Assembly: GCA_958510825.1 (NCBI GenBank)
Contig: OY294046.1
Location: 52,601,664-52,665,663 of the forward strand
DNA length: 64,000 nt
Origin: Brachypterus glaber
Lineage: Eukaryota > Arthropoda > Insecta > Coleoptera > Kateretidae
Direction of reading: 5' to 3'
Notes under the pieces: generated by a model
Told to the model about the DNA's origin: nothing
The model's input: the letters and a program-made list of their open reading frames with translations, nothing else
Database searches by the model: none
Made by a program: the position numbers and the translations under genes
In this document: positions 1 through 11,268 of the stretch, in pieces
How positions within the stretch are numbered: position 1 is the first letter of the stretch
How the letters are laid out: each line of letters starts with the position of its first letter

Positions 1-109
1 GTCAATCGAAACTGATCATAGCGTTCAGTAGTGAATTGACAGCTTTCGATGAGTTTCGATTAGTTTTGCTGTTTCCATTAAACGCAGCCATTGAATCTGC
101 TAATATTTG

Positions 110-300
110 AATTCTAACTTCAAATTTGTTATCAAAAATACAAGTGTATTTATTAATATTTTACAGTCGAATAAAAAAGTGTATGATACACGGACGAAAA
201 CTGTTTTTAGGACTATTACGGTTGCCAACCTCGCCCTCCGAGCTCGGGTGGCAATCTTCGTAATCGCCTTAAAAACAACATTTTTCGTCCTTGTTTCATA
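110..300. repeat. Foldback hairpin with an inverted partner copy at 7378-7515
   Basis: Positions 183-230 and 247-300 are imperfect inverted repeats (GGACGAAAACTGTTTTTAGG against CCTTAAAAACAACATTTTTCGTCC, interrupted). The whole stretch 110-260 reappears, reverse-complemented and diverged, at 7378-7515, sharing the CGAGCTCGG core and a TATGATACACGGACG-like segment. The short open frame here is not conserved in the second copy, so I treat it as non-coding repeat DNA. Confidence 0.6.
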
Positions 301-923
301 AATTACTATTTTTGAATGTTTTAATTTACCTATATCAAATATAAATAAATTTTATACTATAGTGAATATTTTCTCCCAAGCAAGTCACGTTACTATCATG
401 CGCTCTCTCCCACTTTACACTTATGTGTAAAATTCTCTATTTAACTGTTTAAGTATTTATTATTTAATTTTTTTTTTTGAAGATTTTTTTTTCTTCAAAT
501 TATTCAAATTTTACATCAAAATAATAAATAATTAGTCTTAACATGATAATACACCATGTTTAACAATTTTGACCTTTTTGTGCAAAATTTCCAAAATATT
601 TTTTTTTTTAAATATTGAAAATTTCAAAAATTTTAAAGAAAACAAAAATTTTCAAAAAAAAATATTTAAAAAACCGATATTTATATGGTTAAATAGAGAA
701 TTTTAAGCTCTTTACAAATTGCCAAATAAAAAGTTGAAAAATATGACAAATAATAGTTTTTGTTGTGTCAGATATACATATTCCAAATTTAAAGTTTATA
801 TCTCATACCGATCAAAAGTTACGGGGTGTGTACTATTTAAAAGAATAACCCTGTATAGGTACTTTTTGCAAATTTGGCGAAGGCGAATTTATTGCACTTT
901 ACACTATCAAAGTAGACAATACA
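301..923. other. AT-rich spacer with a weak low-complexity inverted repeat
   Basis: No gene seen. AAATTCTCTATTTAACTG near 426 and its near-complement near 690-712 form a loose inverted repeat around poly-A/T runs. The same AATTCTC-ATTTAAC segment occurs in the core of the palindrome at 57457-58174, so this is probably a degraded piece of that family. Confidence 0.4.
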
Positions 924-1411
924 TTGAGGCGTCACACACAGGTAAAAAATTCCAAAAAAAAAACGGAAAAATATCATAAAGCGTCGAAAGTTGAATATTT
1001 ATAAACCTTATGTGTCCTCTAAATGATGTATATACGTTTTTTTGAAAATGTTTGCGGTCTTGCTTAAAAAATTAAATTTAAGTGGCACATTGCATATACA
1101 ATATCTTACACTTAATTTTTTTTAGGGCTGTAGTTTTTAAAAAAGTCCAAAATGATTAAAGTTTGCCTTACGTAATACTTGAACGTTCCCTTATACGGTT
1201 TCTGAGATATCGACTTTTAACCGTTTAAATGGCCCACCCGGTATGCAGTGTGCCACTTAAATTTATTTTTTTACAAAAGACCTCAAACATTTTCAAAAAA
1301 ATGTATTCAAATCATTTAGAGGATACTATAAGGTTAATAAATATTCAACATTCGACGCTTCATATTTTTTTTCCGTTTTTTTTTTGATATTTTTTACCTG
1401 GGTGCGTCAAC
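924..1411. mobile_element. Palindromic non-autonomous element (about 490 bp)
   Basis: Arms 924-1105 and 1240-1411 are inverted copies. Landmarks are CAGGTAAAAAA near the left end and TTTTTTACCTG near the right, GCGTCGAAAGTTGAATATTT mirrored by AAATATTCAACATTCGACGC, and GTGGCAC mirrored by GTGCCAC at the centre. A TTACGTAATACTTGAACGTT segment at 1169-1190 belongs to the GGGAACGTTC repeat family found elsewhere in the window, so the centre may be a nested insertion. Confidence 0.65.
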
Positions 1412-2288
1412 AGCTAAAAAAAAATCTTTCGAGAGATTTCCTCGAGAGACTACCTTTAAGATTTCCTTTAAGTTTTACACCTGAATTCCTCAGCGGTTTA
1501 CTCCTCGTAATAATAAGAAGGCTTATTTAATATAACAGGGCTCTAATGTCTTTGATCCACCTAATCAAAGACATTTGTAAAGTCATTTACCACTATAACT
1601 AATTTTATTCGAATTTATAATGGGATTTTGAGTATTTATAATACTTTTTCAGCCACAGCCCTGCGAAGAGTATGCGAAACAGTATTTAGGGGGAACAATA
1701 ACAGTGAAGCAGTTCAAGATGTTCGTTCAGATCAGTGAAGATCACTGGAATGTCTAAAATCAACCGTTCTAGGTTAAGAAAAGCAGAAAATTGGATATTA
1801 ACCAAATAAGTCGTCTAGTTTCAAATTATATTAAATACGATTTTATGATTTGGAGAGGAGAAAGAAGGGTTCTTGTTATACTGCTCGCAGCTTCACAACA
1901 AAGAAATATTATTATATTTATTTACTTTGGACTCTCCGACAATGTCTTGATGTTAATCAAGACCTAGTGGGAGCTCTTCTTAAAATTGACAGTGTTTTTT
2001 CTTTTTTTTTTTAATTTTTATTTAAATTTTTCGTTTTTCATAAAAAGAAATAAAACAAAATTAAATTTTTGTTTAATGTTTTGAAAGTTTTTCGTTTTCA
2101 AAAAAAAAAAAAATAAAAAAATGATTTTTTTTCTGAAAAAAAAAATATATATATATATACATATTTTTTTATTTTTTTAAACATTTTTTTAAATTTTTTT
2201 CGTTTTTTGAAAAAACTTTTCCCTTAACTTGATTTTTTTAATGAACCTAGGCCTACAGGGGAGGTATTCTTTTGCTTTGCCTTTTAAA
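1412..2288. other. AT-rich intergenic sequence, no gene seen
   Basis: Contains poly-A/T runs and a short TA microsatellite at about 2146-2160. No coding similarity or structured repeat is recognised. The segment AATGAACCTAGGCCTA at 2240-2255 is also present in inverse orientation near 14227. Confidence 0.4.
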
Positions 2289-3420
2289 TAACACAGGCCC
2301 ACAAAAAAAAGTTGTCTGTGCTGGGTTTTAGACCCACCTATTCTTATGTATTTTGAGATGCAGAACCATAAAAAAGGCAAATCATGGACTCATTTTTTTG
2401 TGATAAACGGCTTTTTTTCCCAAAAAAAACTGTCTGAAATTATAAAACATCATATTATTATTCTGCTATTTCAGTGTAGCAAAAAAATGCCTATTTTATG
2501 ACAACATCCCAAAATACATACCGATAGGTAGATCTCAACCCCAGCACAGACAACTTTTTTTTGTGAGCCTTCACTGAGAGTTTGTTACCTCAGGCATCAT
2601 GTGGTATTAATTACAAGTTGTTACAGTAATACAAACGTTGTTCTGTTATGTTTTACTGTAACAGCTTGTAATTAATAACAAATGTTGCCTGGGGTTCTAA
2701 ATAGGCTAAAACGTTTAGTATGTACTACGATAACAAATTGTCAGTGTTTATAATATGTCTGTGCTGGACACACACCTATTCTTATGCATTTTGCGATGCT
2801 GAACATGAATCTGCCATAAAAAAGGCAACTTATGGGCTCATTTTTTTGCTACAATAAAAAAATTGTCTAAAATGGTAAAAATCTCATCTGCAATTTCAGT
2901 GTAGCAAAAATATGAGCCCATGTAATACCTTTCTTATGACATTCTTGTTCAGCATCCCAAAATTCCCTTTTTTTGGGGGGTTTTATAAAGACTTATTAAA
3001 AAAAGACTCTGCGCTGTTGTTGAGACTCACCTAAACTTATATATTTGGGGATGCTGAATATGAATTTGCCATAAAAAAAAAACAAATCATGGGCTCATTT
3101 TTTTGCTATACTACAAAACTGTATAAAATGGTAAAAATCTTAAAGTCCAAATGAGCTTACTAGGTCCCTATTTTATGATAGATTCTTGTTCATCGTCCCA
3201 AAATACATAAGAATAGGCAGGTCTCCACCCCAGCACAGACAACTTTTTTATGTTTGCCTTGTAAAGACTACACTAAAAAAAATGTCTAAAATGGTGAAAA
3301 TCTCATCTGCATTTCGATACCAAAAAAATGAGCCCACGAAGTGCCTTTTTTATGACAGTTTCGTGTTTAGCATCCCAAAATATATAAGAATAGGTGGGTC
3401 TCAACTCCAGCACAGACATA
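2289..3420. repeat. Array of inverted units of the GGCCCACAAAAAA family
   Basis: Starts with TAACACAGGCCCACAAAAAA. Segments reading CTGTGCTGG...CACCTATTCTTATG alternate with their reverse complements (CATAAGAATAGG...CCCAGCACAG) at about 2310-2350, 2505-2560, 2757-2800, 2940-2960, 3008-3068, 3190-3245 and 3365-3415. Inner segments carry GATGCTGAACATGAATCTG-like cores (2793-2813, 3051-3068; reverse at 2938-2958, 3181-3203 and 3353-3380). The arrangement is several palindromes laid head to tail, like a nested or amplified foldback element. No coding. Confidence 0.7.
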
Positions 3421-3789
3421 AAACATATCATACAATGCGAATAGTATATAATGGAATGCGTAGCATATCTTCAAGACTTGTTTCCGGGTAGCTGTGACAA
3501 TTTATGTGACGATAATTTTGACTTAAGAAATGCATAGCTTCCTAGATTTATTTGTTCAATAGAATCAGTTAATATATGCGGAAACGTCACGAAGATGGTA
3601 TAATTGAATCCCCAGTTCGTATTACTGAATAGAAATGCTGGGGGAACAAGGGACATAAATCTCATTTTCAAATAAATTAAGGAACCTTCATAGGAACTTG
3701 CCCTTAGATTGATGCAACGCCTTTAAAATTCTATAATATACTCCTCTTAGTTGCAAGTAGCATTTTCCTGGTGAAACTTTAAGTTAAAC
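3421..3789. other. Spacer, no gene seen
   Basis: Ordinary AT-rich sequence. A short minus-strand open frame here shows no recognisable motif. Confidence 0.35.
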
Positions 3790-4870
3790 TTAATTAAATT
3801 GAATTGTGATAATATTTTGTCCATTTTGCTTTCCCATTTTGAAAATTTTCAAAATTTCGGAAAGCCTTGTATTCGTGCAAAAATTTTCAATTTTTTTTTT
3901 TGCGAATTTTTGCGTTTTATGAATTTTTATGTCGATATAAATCAATTTCAAGCAAAAAAAAATTGTCGGTCGATCGGTCTGTCCGGGAAATCTTGTAAGC
4001 ACGATAACTTAAGAACGCTTTAAGCTAGAGACTTGAATTTTGGCATACAGGTATGTTACCAAAAGTTCTCGCTCGGGATTGTTTTTAGTGAACATTGGCG
4101 TGCGGCAAGGGGGGGGGGGGGCAAATGGGGAAAAATACATTTTTTTTAGAAAAAATTTAAAATTGCTATATAGAGGTTTTTAAGGTTGCTGAAATTGAAT
4201 CTGATAATAAAATTTCTCTAACTCCACCCCCGAGGGGGTGAGGGGGTAAATATTTTGAAATGTTTTCCAAATTTTCGTGAAAATTTGTAGATAGGGGTTT
4301 TTGAGGTTGATAAAAATGAATCTTGAAATATATTTTTTGAAACCCACCCCCTTAGGGGTGGGGGGTGATTTTTGTGAAAATTGGTGTATTGACGTTATTG
4401 AGGTTGCTGGAAGTGAATCTGATAATAAAAATGGTCTAACTCTACCCCTTTTGTGAAAGTTGGTATATAGGGGTTTTCAAGGTTGCTGAAACTAAATATG
4501 ATAATAAAACACTGCTCAGTAAAAGAGCTTTCCCATTTTTCACCTCCGCGCGTGAAATTGATTTTTATTATCACATTTTTTTTTCCTAATTTCACCCCTG
4601 AGGGGTGAAAACTGGAGTATTGGGGTTTTTGAGGTTGCTGAAAGTGAATCTGATAATAAAAATATTCTAAATCCACCCCCTGAGGGGTGAGGGGTAGTTT
4701 TCGTGAAAATTGGTATATTGGGGTTTTTGAGGTTGTTGAAAGGGAATCTGATTGTAACAAAATTCTAACTTCACCTCCAAAGGGGCAGAGGGTAGTTTTC
4801 GTGAAAATTGGTATATTAAGGTTTTTATGGTTGCTGAAAGTGAATCTGATAATAAAAAATCCATTTTACG
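3790..4870 (+). repeat. Composite repeat: GACAGAC-type leader plus seven GCTGAA-motif tandem units
   Basis: 3820-4120 carries a leader with a CGATCGGTCTGTCC segment, AAGAACGCTTTAAGCTAGAG and GGCATACAGGTATGTTACC. It is followed from 4160 to 4860 by about seven imperfect units of roughly 75-150 bp containing GTTGCTGAAAGTGAATCTG (cores near 4184, 4313, 4400, 4480, 4631, 4729 and 4827) alternating with C-rich/G-rich CCCCTGAGGGGTG blocks. The leader and one unit recur in reverse at 44330-44600. The overlapping open frames in this block are products of the repeat periodicity, not genes. Confidence 0.7.
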
Positions 4871-5005
4871 GGCGGAGGTGTCAAATGGGAAAGCTCTTTT
4901 ACTGGGCAGTGTATTTTAAGTTGCGCCTCTATAACGTTTCTGTTTCAAATTAAATATTTTTTAATTTAGTTTAATTTAGTTTGATTATTTTTTTTTTAAT
5001 TTGGT

Positions 5006-5251
5006 ACACTGATAAAAAGGATTTATTTGGATATGGACCAATTAAATTATTTGGTTGTGAGCAACAAATTTTATTTGAGTCAAATAAATATTTGGTTCAT
5101 GTAAATAAATATTTTAATTTCAAAATGATTTATTAATGGGAACGAAATAGTTTATTTGACAGAAATCAAATTTATTTCTCACAACCAAATAATTCAATTC
5201 GCCATATCCAACCAAATATTTTGTTGACACAAATAAACTGTTTCATCAGTA
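5006..5251. mobile_element. Palindromic element, ACTGATGAAA termini
   Basis: Inverted arms begin CACTGATAAAAAGGATTTAT on the left and end AAATAAACTGTTTCATCAGT on the right. Inside, GGATATGG-CCAATTAAATTATTTGGTTGTGAG is mirrored. Related palindromes lie at 31113-31447, 31568-31815 and in the duplicated copies at 32064-32770. Non-coding. Confidence 0.7.
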
Positions 5252-5632
5252 CGAGTGATCCTGCGAGGTGTATAATAATACCTACCTGACTTAAGAGTTC
5301 CATGCAAACCTTAAAACTTTTGCTCCCAAAGCAACGATCAAAGAAAGTAGTTTACGTTTTTAACGTGGTCTGTAGGAAGGTGCTGCTCATATAAGGACTA
5401 CTGGTAGCGAAATAATTCAATTCGCCATATCCAACCAAATATTTTGTTGACACAAATAAACTGTTTCATCAGTACGAGTGATCCTGCGAGGTGTATAATA
5501 ATACCTACCTGACTTAAGAGTTCCATGCAAACCTTAAAACTTTTGCTCCCAAAGCAACGATCAAAGAAAGTAGTTTACGTTTTTAACGTGGTCTGTAGGA
5601 AGGTGCTGCTCATATAAGGACTACTGGTAGCG
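5187..5632 (+). repeat. Perfect 223-bp tandem duplication
   Basis: 5187-5409 and 5410-5632 read identically over the whole unit as far as I can compare by eye. The unit spans the right end of the ACTGATGAAA palindrome plus flanking unique sequence, so the duplication postdates that insertion. Identity implies a recent event or an assembly artefact. Confidence 0.85.
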
Positions 5633-5638
5633 AACTTG

Positions 5639-5707
5639 TTAACCCATTAGCGCCCAGAACGTTTTTTTCTATTCTTTGTATAAAATTACTGAGCGTTAAT
5701 GTGTTAA
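5639..5707. mobile_element. Tiny TTAA-flanked inverted-repeat element (69 bp)
   Basis: TTAACCCATTAGCGCCCAG on the left mirrors CTGAGCGTTAATGTGTTAA on the right; both ends include TTAA, the target preference of piggyBac-like transposons. Assignment to that superfamily is inference from TTAA and size only. Confidence 0.45.
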
Positions 5708-5756
5708 CTGGTTTATTTCTGGGATGATTTCTAAGTGATTTTTGGTTATCCCGTTA

Positions 5757-6486
5757 CACTGTAAATGAATATATGGTAATTTCACAGCAAATAAAGTAGG
5801 TCATATGTTACCAGCAAAGAAAGTGGTAAATTTAAATCAGTACTGTAAATTCGCTCTTATCTGTAAAAATGTGAATTTTTACCTGTGATTTTACAGTAAT
5901 TTAAGTAGCGAATTTAATGAGTATTTCAAGTAGTATTACGGGCTCTTGTAATTTTCGGGACTGTCTGTAAAAGTTCCGGGTTTTCGGACCACATGAATTT
6001 TAATGCAAAATTATTGTACCGCACTGTAAATGAAAATATGGTAATTTCACACCAAATAAAGTAGGTCATATGTTACCAGCAAAGAAAGGGGTAAATTCAC
6101 TGTTATCTGTAAAAATTTGAATTTTTATTTTGTTAATTTTACTGATATTTTTTGTAGAAAATAAGCTATAATTATGGTAATTTTCAACCAATATTGTAAA
6201 AGTGCCGGGTTTTTGTACCACATGCATGAATTTTAATGCAAAATTATTGTACCGACAGGAAAAAACTGAGATTTTACTAAACCGAGTAATATTGTGGTCA
6301 ATTTAGTAAATATTGTAAATTCCCATTCTGACATGGTGAATTTGCTTAAATTATAACAGTTAATACTATTGCAAACTGAGATTTTACTAAACCCTGTAAT
6401 ATTGAGGTTAATTTTAATAAATATTGTAAATTCACGTTCTGACATGGTGAATTTGATTTAATTATTACAGTTAATACTACAGAAAG
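5757..6486 (+). repeat. Two nested tandem repeats (about 255 bp x2, about 110 bp x2)
   Basis: CACTGTAAATGAATATATGG at 5757 recurs at 6021 together with TAGGTCATATGTTACCAGC and CCGGGTTTT...ACCACATG. Then ACTGAGATTTTACTAAACC occurs near 6265 and 6375, each followed by TTCTGACATGGTGAATTTG. Divergence between units suggests old duplications. Non-coding. Confidence 0.65.
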
Positions 6487-7377
6487 ATTGACGGACAAAT
6501 TTAGAGTGTAGGGACCAGATTTTTCTTTCAATTTTTATTTTATTATTTGTTAATATCACTGAGCGTTAATGAGTTAAAATAAAATAAATGTGGCTTATGT
6601 TTCTTGTTCCCCTAAACCCTTTAATTTACAGGCCTATTTAACATTACATCTCAGCTTGAAATTACAATCAAATTTGTTAGTCGCATTAGAATGGGGTATT
6701 ATTAAACTGTTTCTGTAAATTATTGATCTTGTGGCTTTTGACAACATTCTGGGAATTTATCTGGAAGTATATAAAGTTAACAGGGGAAAATTATTAAGGT
6801 CGCAAAACGAAAAATGTTCAGGAAACGAAATTAATATTACATCTTAGGTTGAAATTACAATGAAATTTGTTAGAATGGATATTAAACTATTCCGTAAGCT
6901 ACACTCAGAAAATGTCATTGTAATTTTAATACTAAATTTTATTTGTAAATACATATTTGTTATTTAAATCGACGACTTATGTAGAAAAGTTGTTTACATG
7001 AGAAACCGAAATGTTTTTTTTTATATTTAATACACTAACTGGGTTTGTTTATGCAGGATCACATAATATTTTATATTGGGACAAACATATCCCACTCATT
7101 TTTTGTAAAAGAACATTAAAAAAATCACTTTTTTTGTACTTTTGATAGCATTTTATTTTATATACACAAAAAAAAGTTTCCAAAATTCAAAGAAAACAAA
7201 TCCGGAGCGAAAGGGTTAATACCACCAATTTATTTTTGCAAAAAATAATAACACTTTGATCGTTTTTCCCATGTAGTCTATGGGAATTAATAAATAGTTT
7301 ACATTTTAAAGGATCAGTTTTAGATTAAAACGTTTTTACTTTCTTTTCGCGAAAATTTAACTGTTATCAAGAATAAG
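6487..7377. other. AT-rich spacer with a diverged direct repeat
   Basis: TTGAAATTACAATCAAATTTGTTAG at about 6656 and its variant at about 6849 form a short direct repeat, with the preceding ATTACATCT also repeated. Nothing else is recognised and no gene is seen. Confidence 0.4.
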
Positions 7378-7515
7378 AGATTGCCAGTCGAGCTCGGAAA
7401 ACAAGGTTGAAAAAAACCACCGTAATTTCCCTTAAAGCAGTTTTTGTTCGTGTATCATTTTTTATTCGATTATAATATCTTAATAAATACATTTTTGACA
7501 AAAAACTTGACGTTG
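7378..7515 (-). repeat. Inverted copy of the 110-260 repeat
   Basis: GATTGCCAGTCGAGCTCGG and the downstream CGTGTATCATTTTTTATTCG match the reverse complement of 110-260, with substitutions and small gaps. Confidence 0.55.
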
Positions 7516-8698
7516 AAGTTTAAATGTCATCAGCCTTAATATCAATTTTTGCACGATCGGGTAATTTGACGTATTTACTAGCCTAATTATGACAGCAGTA
7601 GGTTATGTTTATAAATTGCTGATCGGTAAGTAAATTACTTACCGATCGGAAGGCGGTAAGTAAATAATAATTATTATTTATCTATATAGATTATAATCTA
7701 ATTTTTAATTTTTAAAGCTTTAAATTACTTTTTATTGGTTTTTATTAGTTAAATGAAATTACAATTGGAACAATAACTGTTAAATGCTGTTGGACTATTT
7801 AGGTTTCTTCTTCGAACGAAATAATTATTTATTAATAAGACAACAGTAACTTTTCTATGTTTTCACATATTTTTTTCACTGCACCATGTTTTGAAATTTT
7901 TTCAACTATTTTCATACTGATCTTTGGATTTTTCGGGTATAATTGCAAAACATCTTATATTCCAGGTACCTTAATGCTCAAAATTGTCATCTTGACGCAT
8001 TTTTTACAAAAAATGTTTATTTTACAAAGAGGACAAACGTTAAACAAAATTAGGAATTTAGCATTGTTTATTATATTAGCAACCCGTTGTTAAGGTTAAA
8101 TTTTATCAAAGGTACTGATTTGATTTGTACGAATTAATTTTACGTTTTAATTTCACTTTTATAAATGTTATTGATGTTTATTTTGTTGGATCGTACAAAA
8201 ACCGTAATAAGCATCACGGCCATTAAGTGCTATACCGGTTTCGGATAGTATTGGTGATTTCGACTTCGTCTCAATCTCCAAAATAATCCTCAACCGTTAA
8301 AATGCACTTACTGCCCTTAATACTTAAATAACTATAACTATAACTATAACATCGACTGTTAAATTTTTCGCACTACTGTGAATTCACACATACATAGTAG
8401 GTATGTATTACATACATACCATACAAAAAGTGGGACTTTTAGATGAATCAAATAAAAAATATCATAGAAAATTCAAATACTCTTTAAATGAGTCTACTGT
8501 TAACATGCTGATATAATTGAAATAGTTTACAACGGCATCATGACAATATCTCGGCTTAATCACAATAGTTGAAGCAATTAGTTTGCGTCCGCAGACTGCA
8601 GATGTAGGCATAAACGCCATTAACTCTGTAATTACTATAAACTATCCTAAACACACATAGTCCAGTCAAATAATAAATCTTAATTGCAATAAATGTAC
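7516..8698. other. Spacer with a short perfect palindrome
   Basis: 7621-7647 (GATCGGTAAGTAA-A-TTACTTACCGATC) is a perfect 27-nt inverted repeat, and ACTATA-type short repeats lie at 8330-8350. No recognisable gene; the 78-codon open frame at 7857 has no motif and is AT-driven. Confidence 0.4.
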
Positions 8699-9448
8699 AC
8701 TGGCTGATATTTTAAATGGTAGTAGTAGATGGTAACAGAACACTCCTGTTAGTTTTTCACCAGGTGATTTGCGAAAGGGGTGTCCGCTATCTTGAATTTT
8801 AGGGGTGAGTTGCTTAATATGTATCTTACGATAAAAATGCATATAACCAATTTTGTTAAGGAATTTCCAACAATTTTTGTTTGGCTTATTTTTTTAATAT
8901 ATTAATAACAATCGAGTTAATTCAAAAATAGGCATGTTGAAGGTGAAATTGTTTTTTTTTTTTCATTTTTCGGCCAAACTATTTATCGGACGCTAAAAGT
9001 GGTTATGAGCAAACTTGTAGCTCTTGAAATTCTATATAAGAGTCATGTATTATAAAATTTCATAGGTACTTTGGTACGGTTACATATGGAGCGACTCGAC
9101 TTTCAGCGCCCACTGTAACCGTAACAAAATACTTATAAAAATACATAATATAGAAAATTTCAAGAGCTACAAGTTTTCTCATAACCACTTTTATCCTCCG
9201 ATGAATTTATAACTCTATTAATATTAATATATTTAAAAAATAATTTAAATAAAAATTGTTGAAAATTTTTTTCTTAACAAAACTGCTTATATGAATTTTT
9301 ATCCTAAGATGCATATTTAGCGAGATAACAGCACTCACCCCTAACCCCTTACCCAGCAAGATAGCGGACACCCTTTACGCAAATCACCCGGTAAAAAACT
9401 AACTGGAGTGTTACTATCCACTACTATCCTTTAAAATATCAGCCCGTG
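8699..9448. mobile_element. Palindromic element, 750 bp, TA-flanked
   Basis: Ends CACTGGCTGATATTTTAAA and TTTAAAATATCAGCCCGTG are flanked by TA on both sides (8697-8698 and 9449-9450), as expected for a Tc1/mariner-type target site. The arms stay paired across GGTGTCCGCTATCTTG, GCATATAA and GAGCTACAAGTTT to a centre near 9080-9110. Non-coding; foldback architecture is directly visible. Confidence 0.75.
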
Positions 9449-9550
9449 TACATTTAGTGCAATTTAACATAGGAATTTCTCGTTATTTGAGTGGACTTTA
9501 AATTTATTATAGGCTGCTATAATATCTTCACTGTGCTTCCCAATATTATT

Positions 9551-9640
9551 AATACAGTGCATGTCTAAGTCCGCCTAGGCGTGCCTCCCCTTTAACTTTT
9601 GAACGGCTTAATATATCAACTTGAAATTTTAAACACTTAA
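9551..9640 (+). repeat. Degenerate left end of the CAGTGCGGTCC family
   Basis: CAGTGCATGTCTAAGTCCGCC, then CCCCTTTAACTTTTGAACGG and ATATATCAACTTGAAATTT, match the left ends at 13675 and 57457. No matching right end is evident. Confidence 0.5.
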
Positions 9641-9711
9641 ATAACATAACTTATATAATTTTTTGGTATAAATTTTATATATTTAGGAGACACAATGGAG
9701 GTAGGAGGCAG

Positions 9712-9774
9712 TAGGGACACTAGATCTAGGTCTTAGTTAGCCTAGCTAACTTCAGACCTAGATCTAGTGTCCCT
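9712..9774. mobile_element. 63-nt perfect-arm hairpin flanked by a 9-bp direct repeat
   Basis: The outer arms, beginning AGGGACACTAGATCTAGG, pair perfectly over 21 nt with the right arm, and the inner AGTTAGC/GCTAACT arms pair around CTA. AGGAGGCAG lies immediately before (9703-9711) and after (9775-9783), which looks like a target-site duplication. Confidence 0.75.
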
Positions 9775-9783
9775 AGGAGGCAG

Positions 9784-10430
9784 GGGGTAATTTTTTTAAA
9801 CGTAAAGAAATCATTTTTTTGTTTAAATCATCTTATTTTTTCCTGAAACGTCGAGAAAAATCAAAATAAGCAAAATCGGTTGAGGGGAAAGAGGGTAAAA
9901 GGGGGGTTAAATTTTTGGTTTGGTCGTAGTTTTTTAATTATTTACAATAGAAAGCATGAAAGGAAAAATAAAATTACACAAAAAAATGTTATTGTCATTA
10001 TTTTTTCAGGCGCATAGTGCAGTCACCGTTGCCTGAATCTACGTGGAATAGGCCAAAGAAAAGTGATAAAATTTTCTGGCAACTGGTCCAATTAGTCATG
10101 GTTTCGATTTAAAGCCAAAGAAACGTATAAACTTTGCCAGACTGTTGACTTAATAATTTGAAATGCATTAACTGCACTTAATGTGCTGTGTTAAGTTGGT
10201 TATAACTCTCACAACTTGATACGCAAATTGGTCTAATCAGTGCACGTGCAGCGTCGCATTTGGACGCCTGGCGTCGCTATACCGACGCTCGTATATAATC
10301 GTCTTATATACTTAACAAGTTAGCATTTTAATGTATATTTTGATACAACATTTACGAAATAGAATTACGTTCTAATGTTGTTTATGCAAGTTTTAATTTA
10401 TTTTTCCGACTGTGTGGAAGCAATTTTCGG
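9784..10430. other. Spacer, no gene seen
   Basis: A somewhat less AT-rich stretch around 10010-10310 with GTCGC/GACGC words (10250-10295). I see no open frame with family motifs, no RNA gene and no complete repeat ends. Confidence 0.35.
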
Positions 10431-11268
10431 TTTAAATTTTATCACTGAACGTGCACAGGTTTCTGACTTTTTTCGTTTATTTTTAAAATATTGTTTAACC
10501 AAAAGCCTGAAAAAAGTAGGCTCGCCTTTTCGCAAGCCTCGTACCTCGTCTCTCAAATCAAGTTGCCAGCCACACAAATACACTGTGGAAGCAAATTACA
10601 GATTTTTTTTGATTTTTAATTTAAAGTGCCATGTTTTGGTGATAATTTTTTTGTTGAAAAAAAAATTAAAAAACGGTGGTCGCCATGACTCCGGCCGTTT
10701 GAATCGACTGAAAAGAAAAACAAAATATTTTTCATTATTAAAGTCGCTATAGCCCGTACTGGAATTTTTTTTAGCCAAAAAATAACAAAGTAGGGGCGAA
10801 TTTTCAAAAATTTTCAAAAATTTTCAAAAAAAGAGTCCGCCATTTTGTTATTTTTTGGCTAAAAAAAATTCTTCTAGTTCGGGTTATAGAGACTTCAATA
10901 CTGAATAATATCCCGTTTATTTTTTAGTCGATCCAAACGTCCGGAATCATGGCGACCACCGTTTTTTGATACGTACCTCAAAAAAAAAAAATTATGGCCA
11001 AAAAATTTCACTTAATTTTTTTTTTGCATTTTTTGAATATAAATAAACATACCTACAGAATTTCACAATGATATATAGTTTTTTTTTCTATATAAAAAAA
11101 TTTTTAATTTTTTTTTTTAATTTGAGGGTTGAAATACCCTTTAAATTTTATCACTGAACGTGCACAGAAGTTTCTGCTTTTTCGTTTATTTTTAAAATAT
11201 TGTTTTAATCAAAGCCTGAAAAAAATGGTTCGCCTTTTTGTAAGCCTCGTACCTCGTCTCTCAAATCA
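10431..11268. mobile_element. Direct repeats enclosing a palindrome
   Basis: 10431-10560 and 11140-11268 are direct, slightly diverged copies (ATCACTGAACGTGCACAG, AAGCCTCGTACCTCGTCTC). Between them 10667-10967 folds back: AACGGTGGTCGCCATGACTC near the left and ATGGCGACCACCGTTTTTT at the right, with TTATTTTTTGGCTAAAAAAA in the middle. LTR-like direct repeats around a foldback suggest an insertion followed by duplication, or a small non-autonomous element. No coding capacity. Confidence 0.55.

Noticed and set aside
4395..4953. Overlapping open frames of 65-121 codons on both strands
   Set aside because: They follow the periodicity of the GCTGAA tandem repeat and translate the same unit repeatedly; no independent coding evidence.
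10375..10817. 125-codon plus frame and several minus frames
   Set aside because: They lie in direct repeats and a palindrome; the duplicate at 11140 does not keep the frame.
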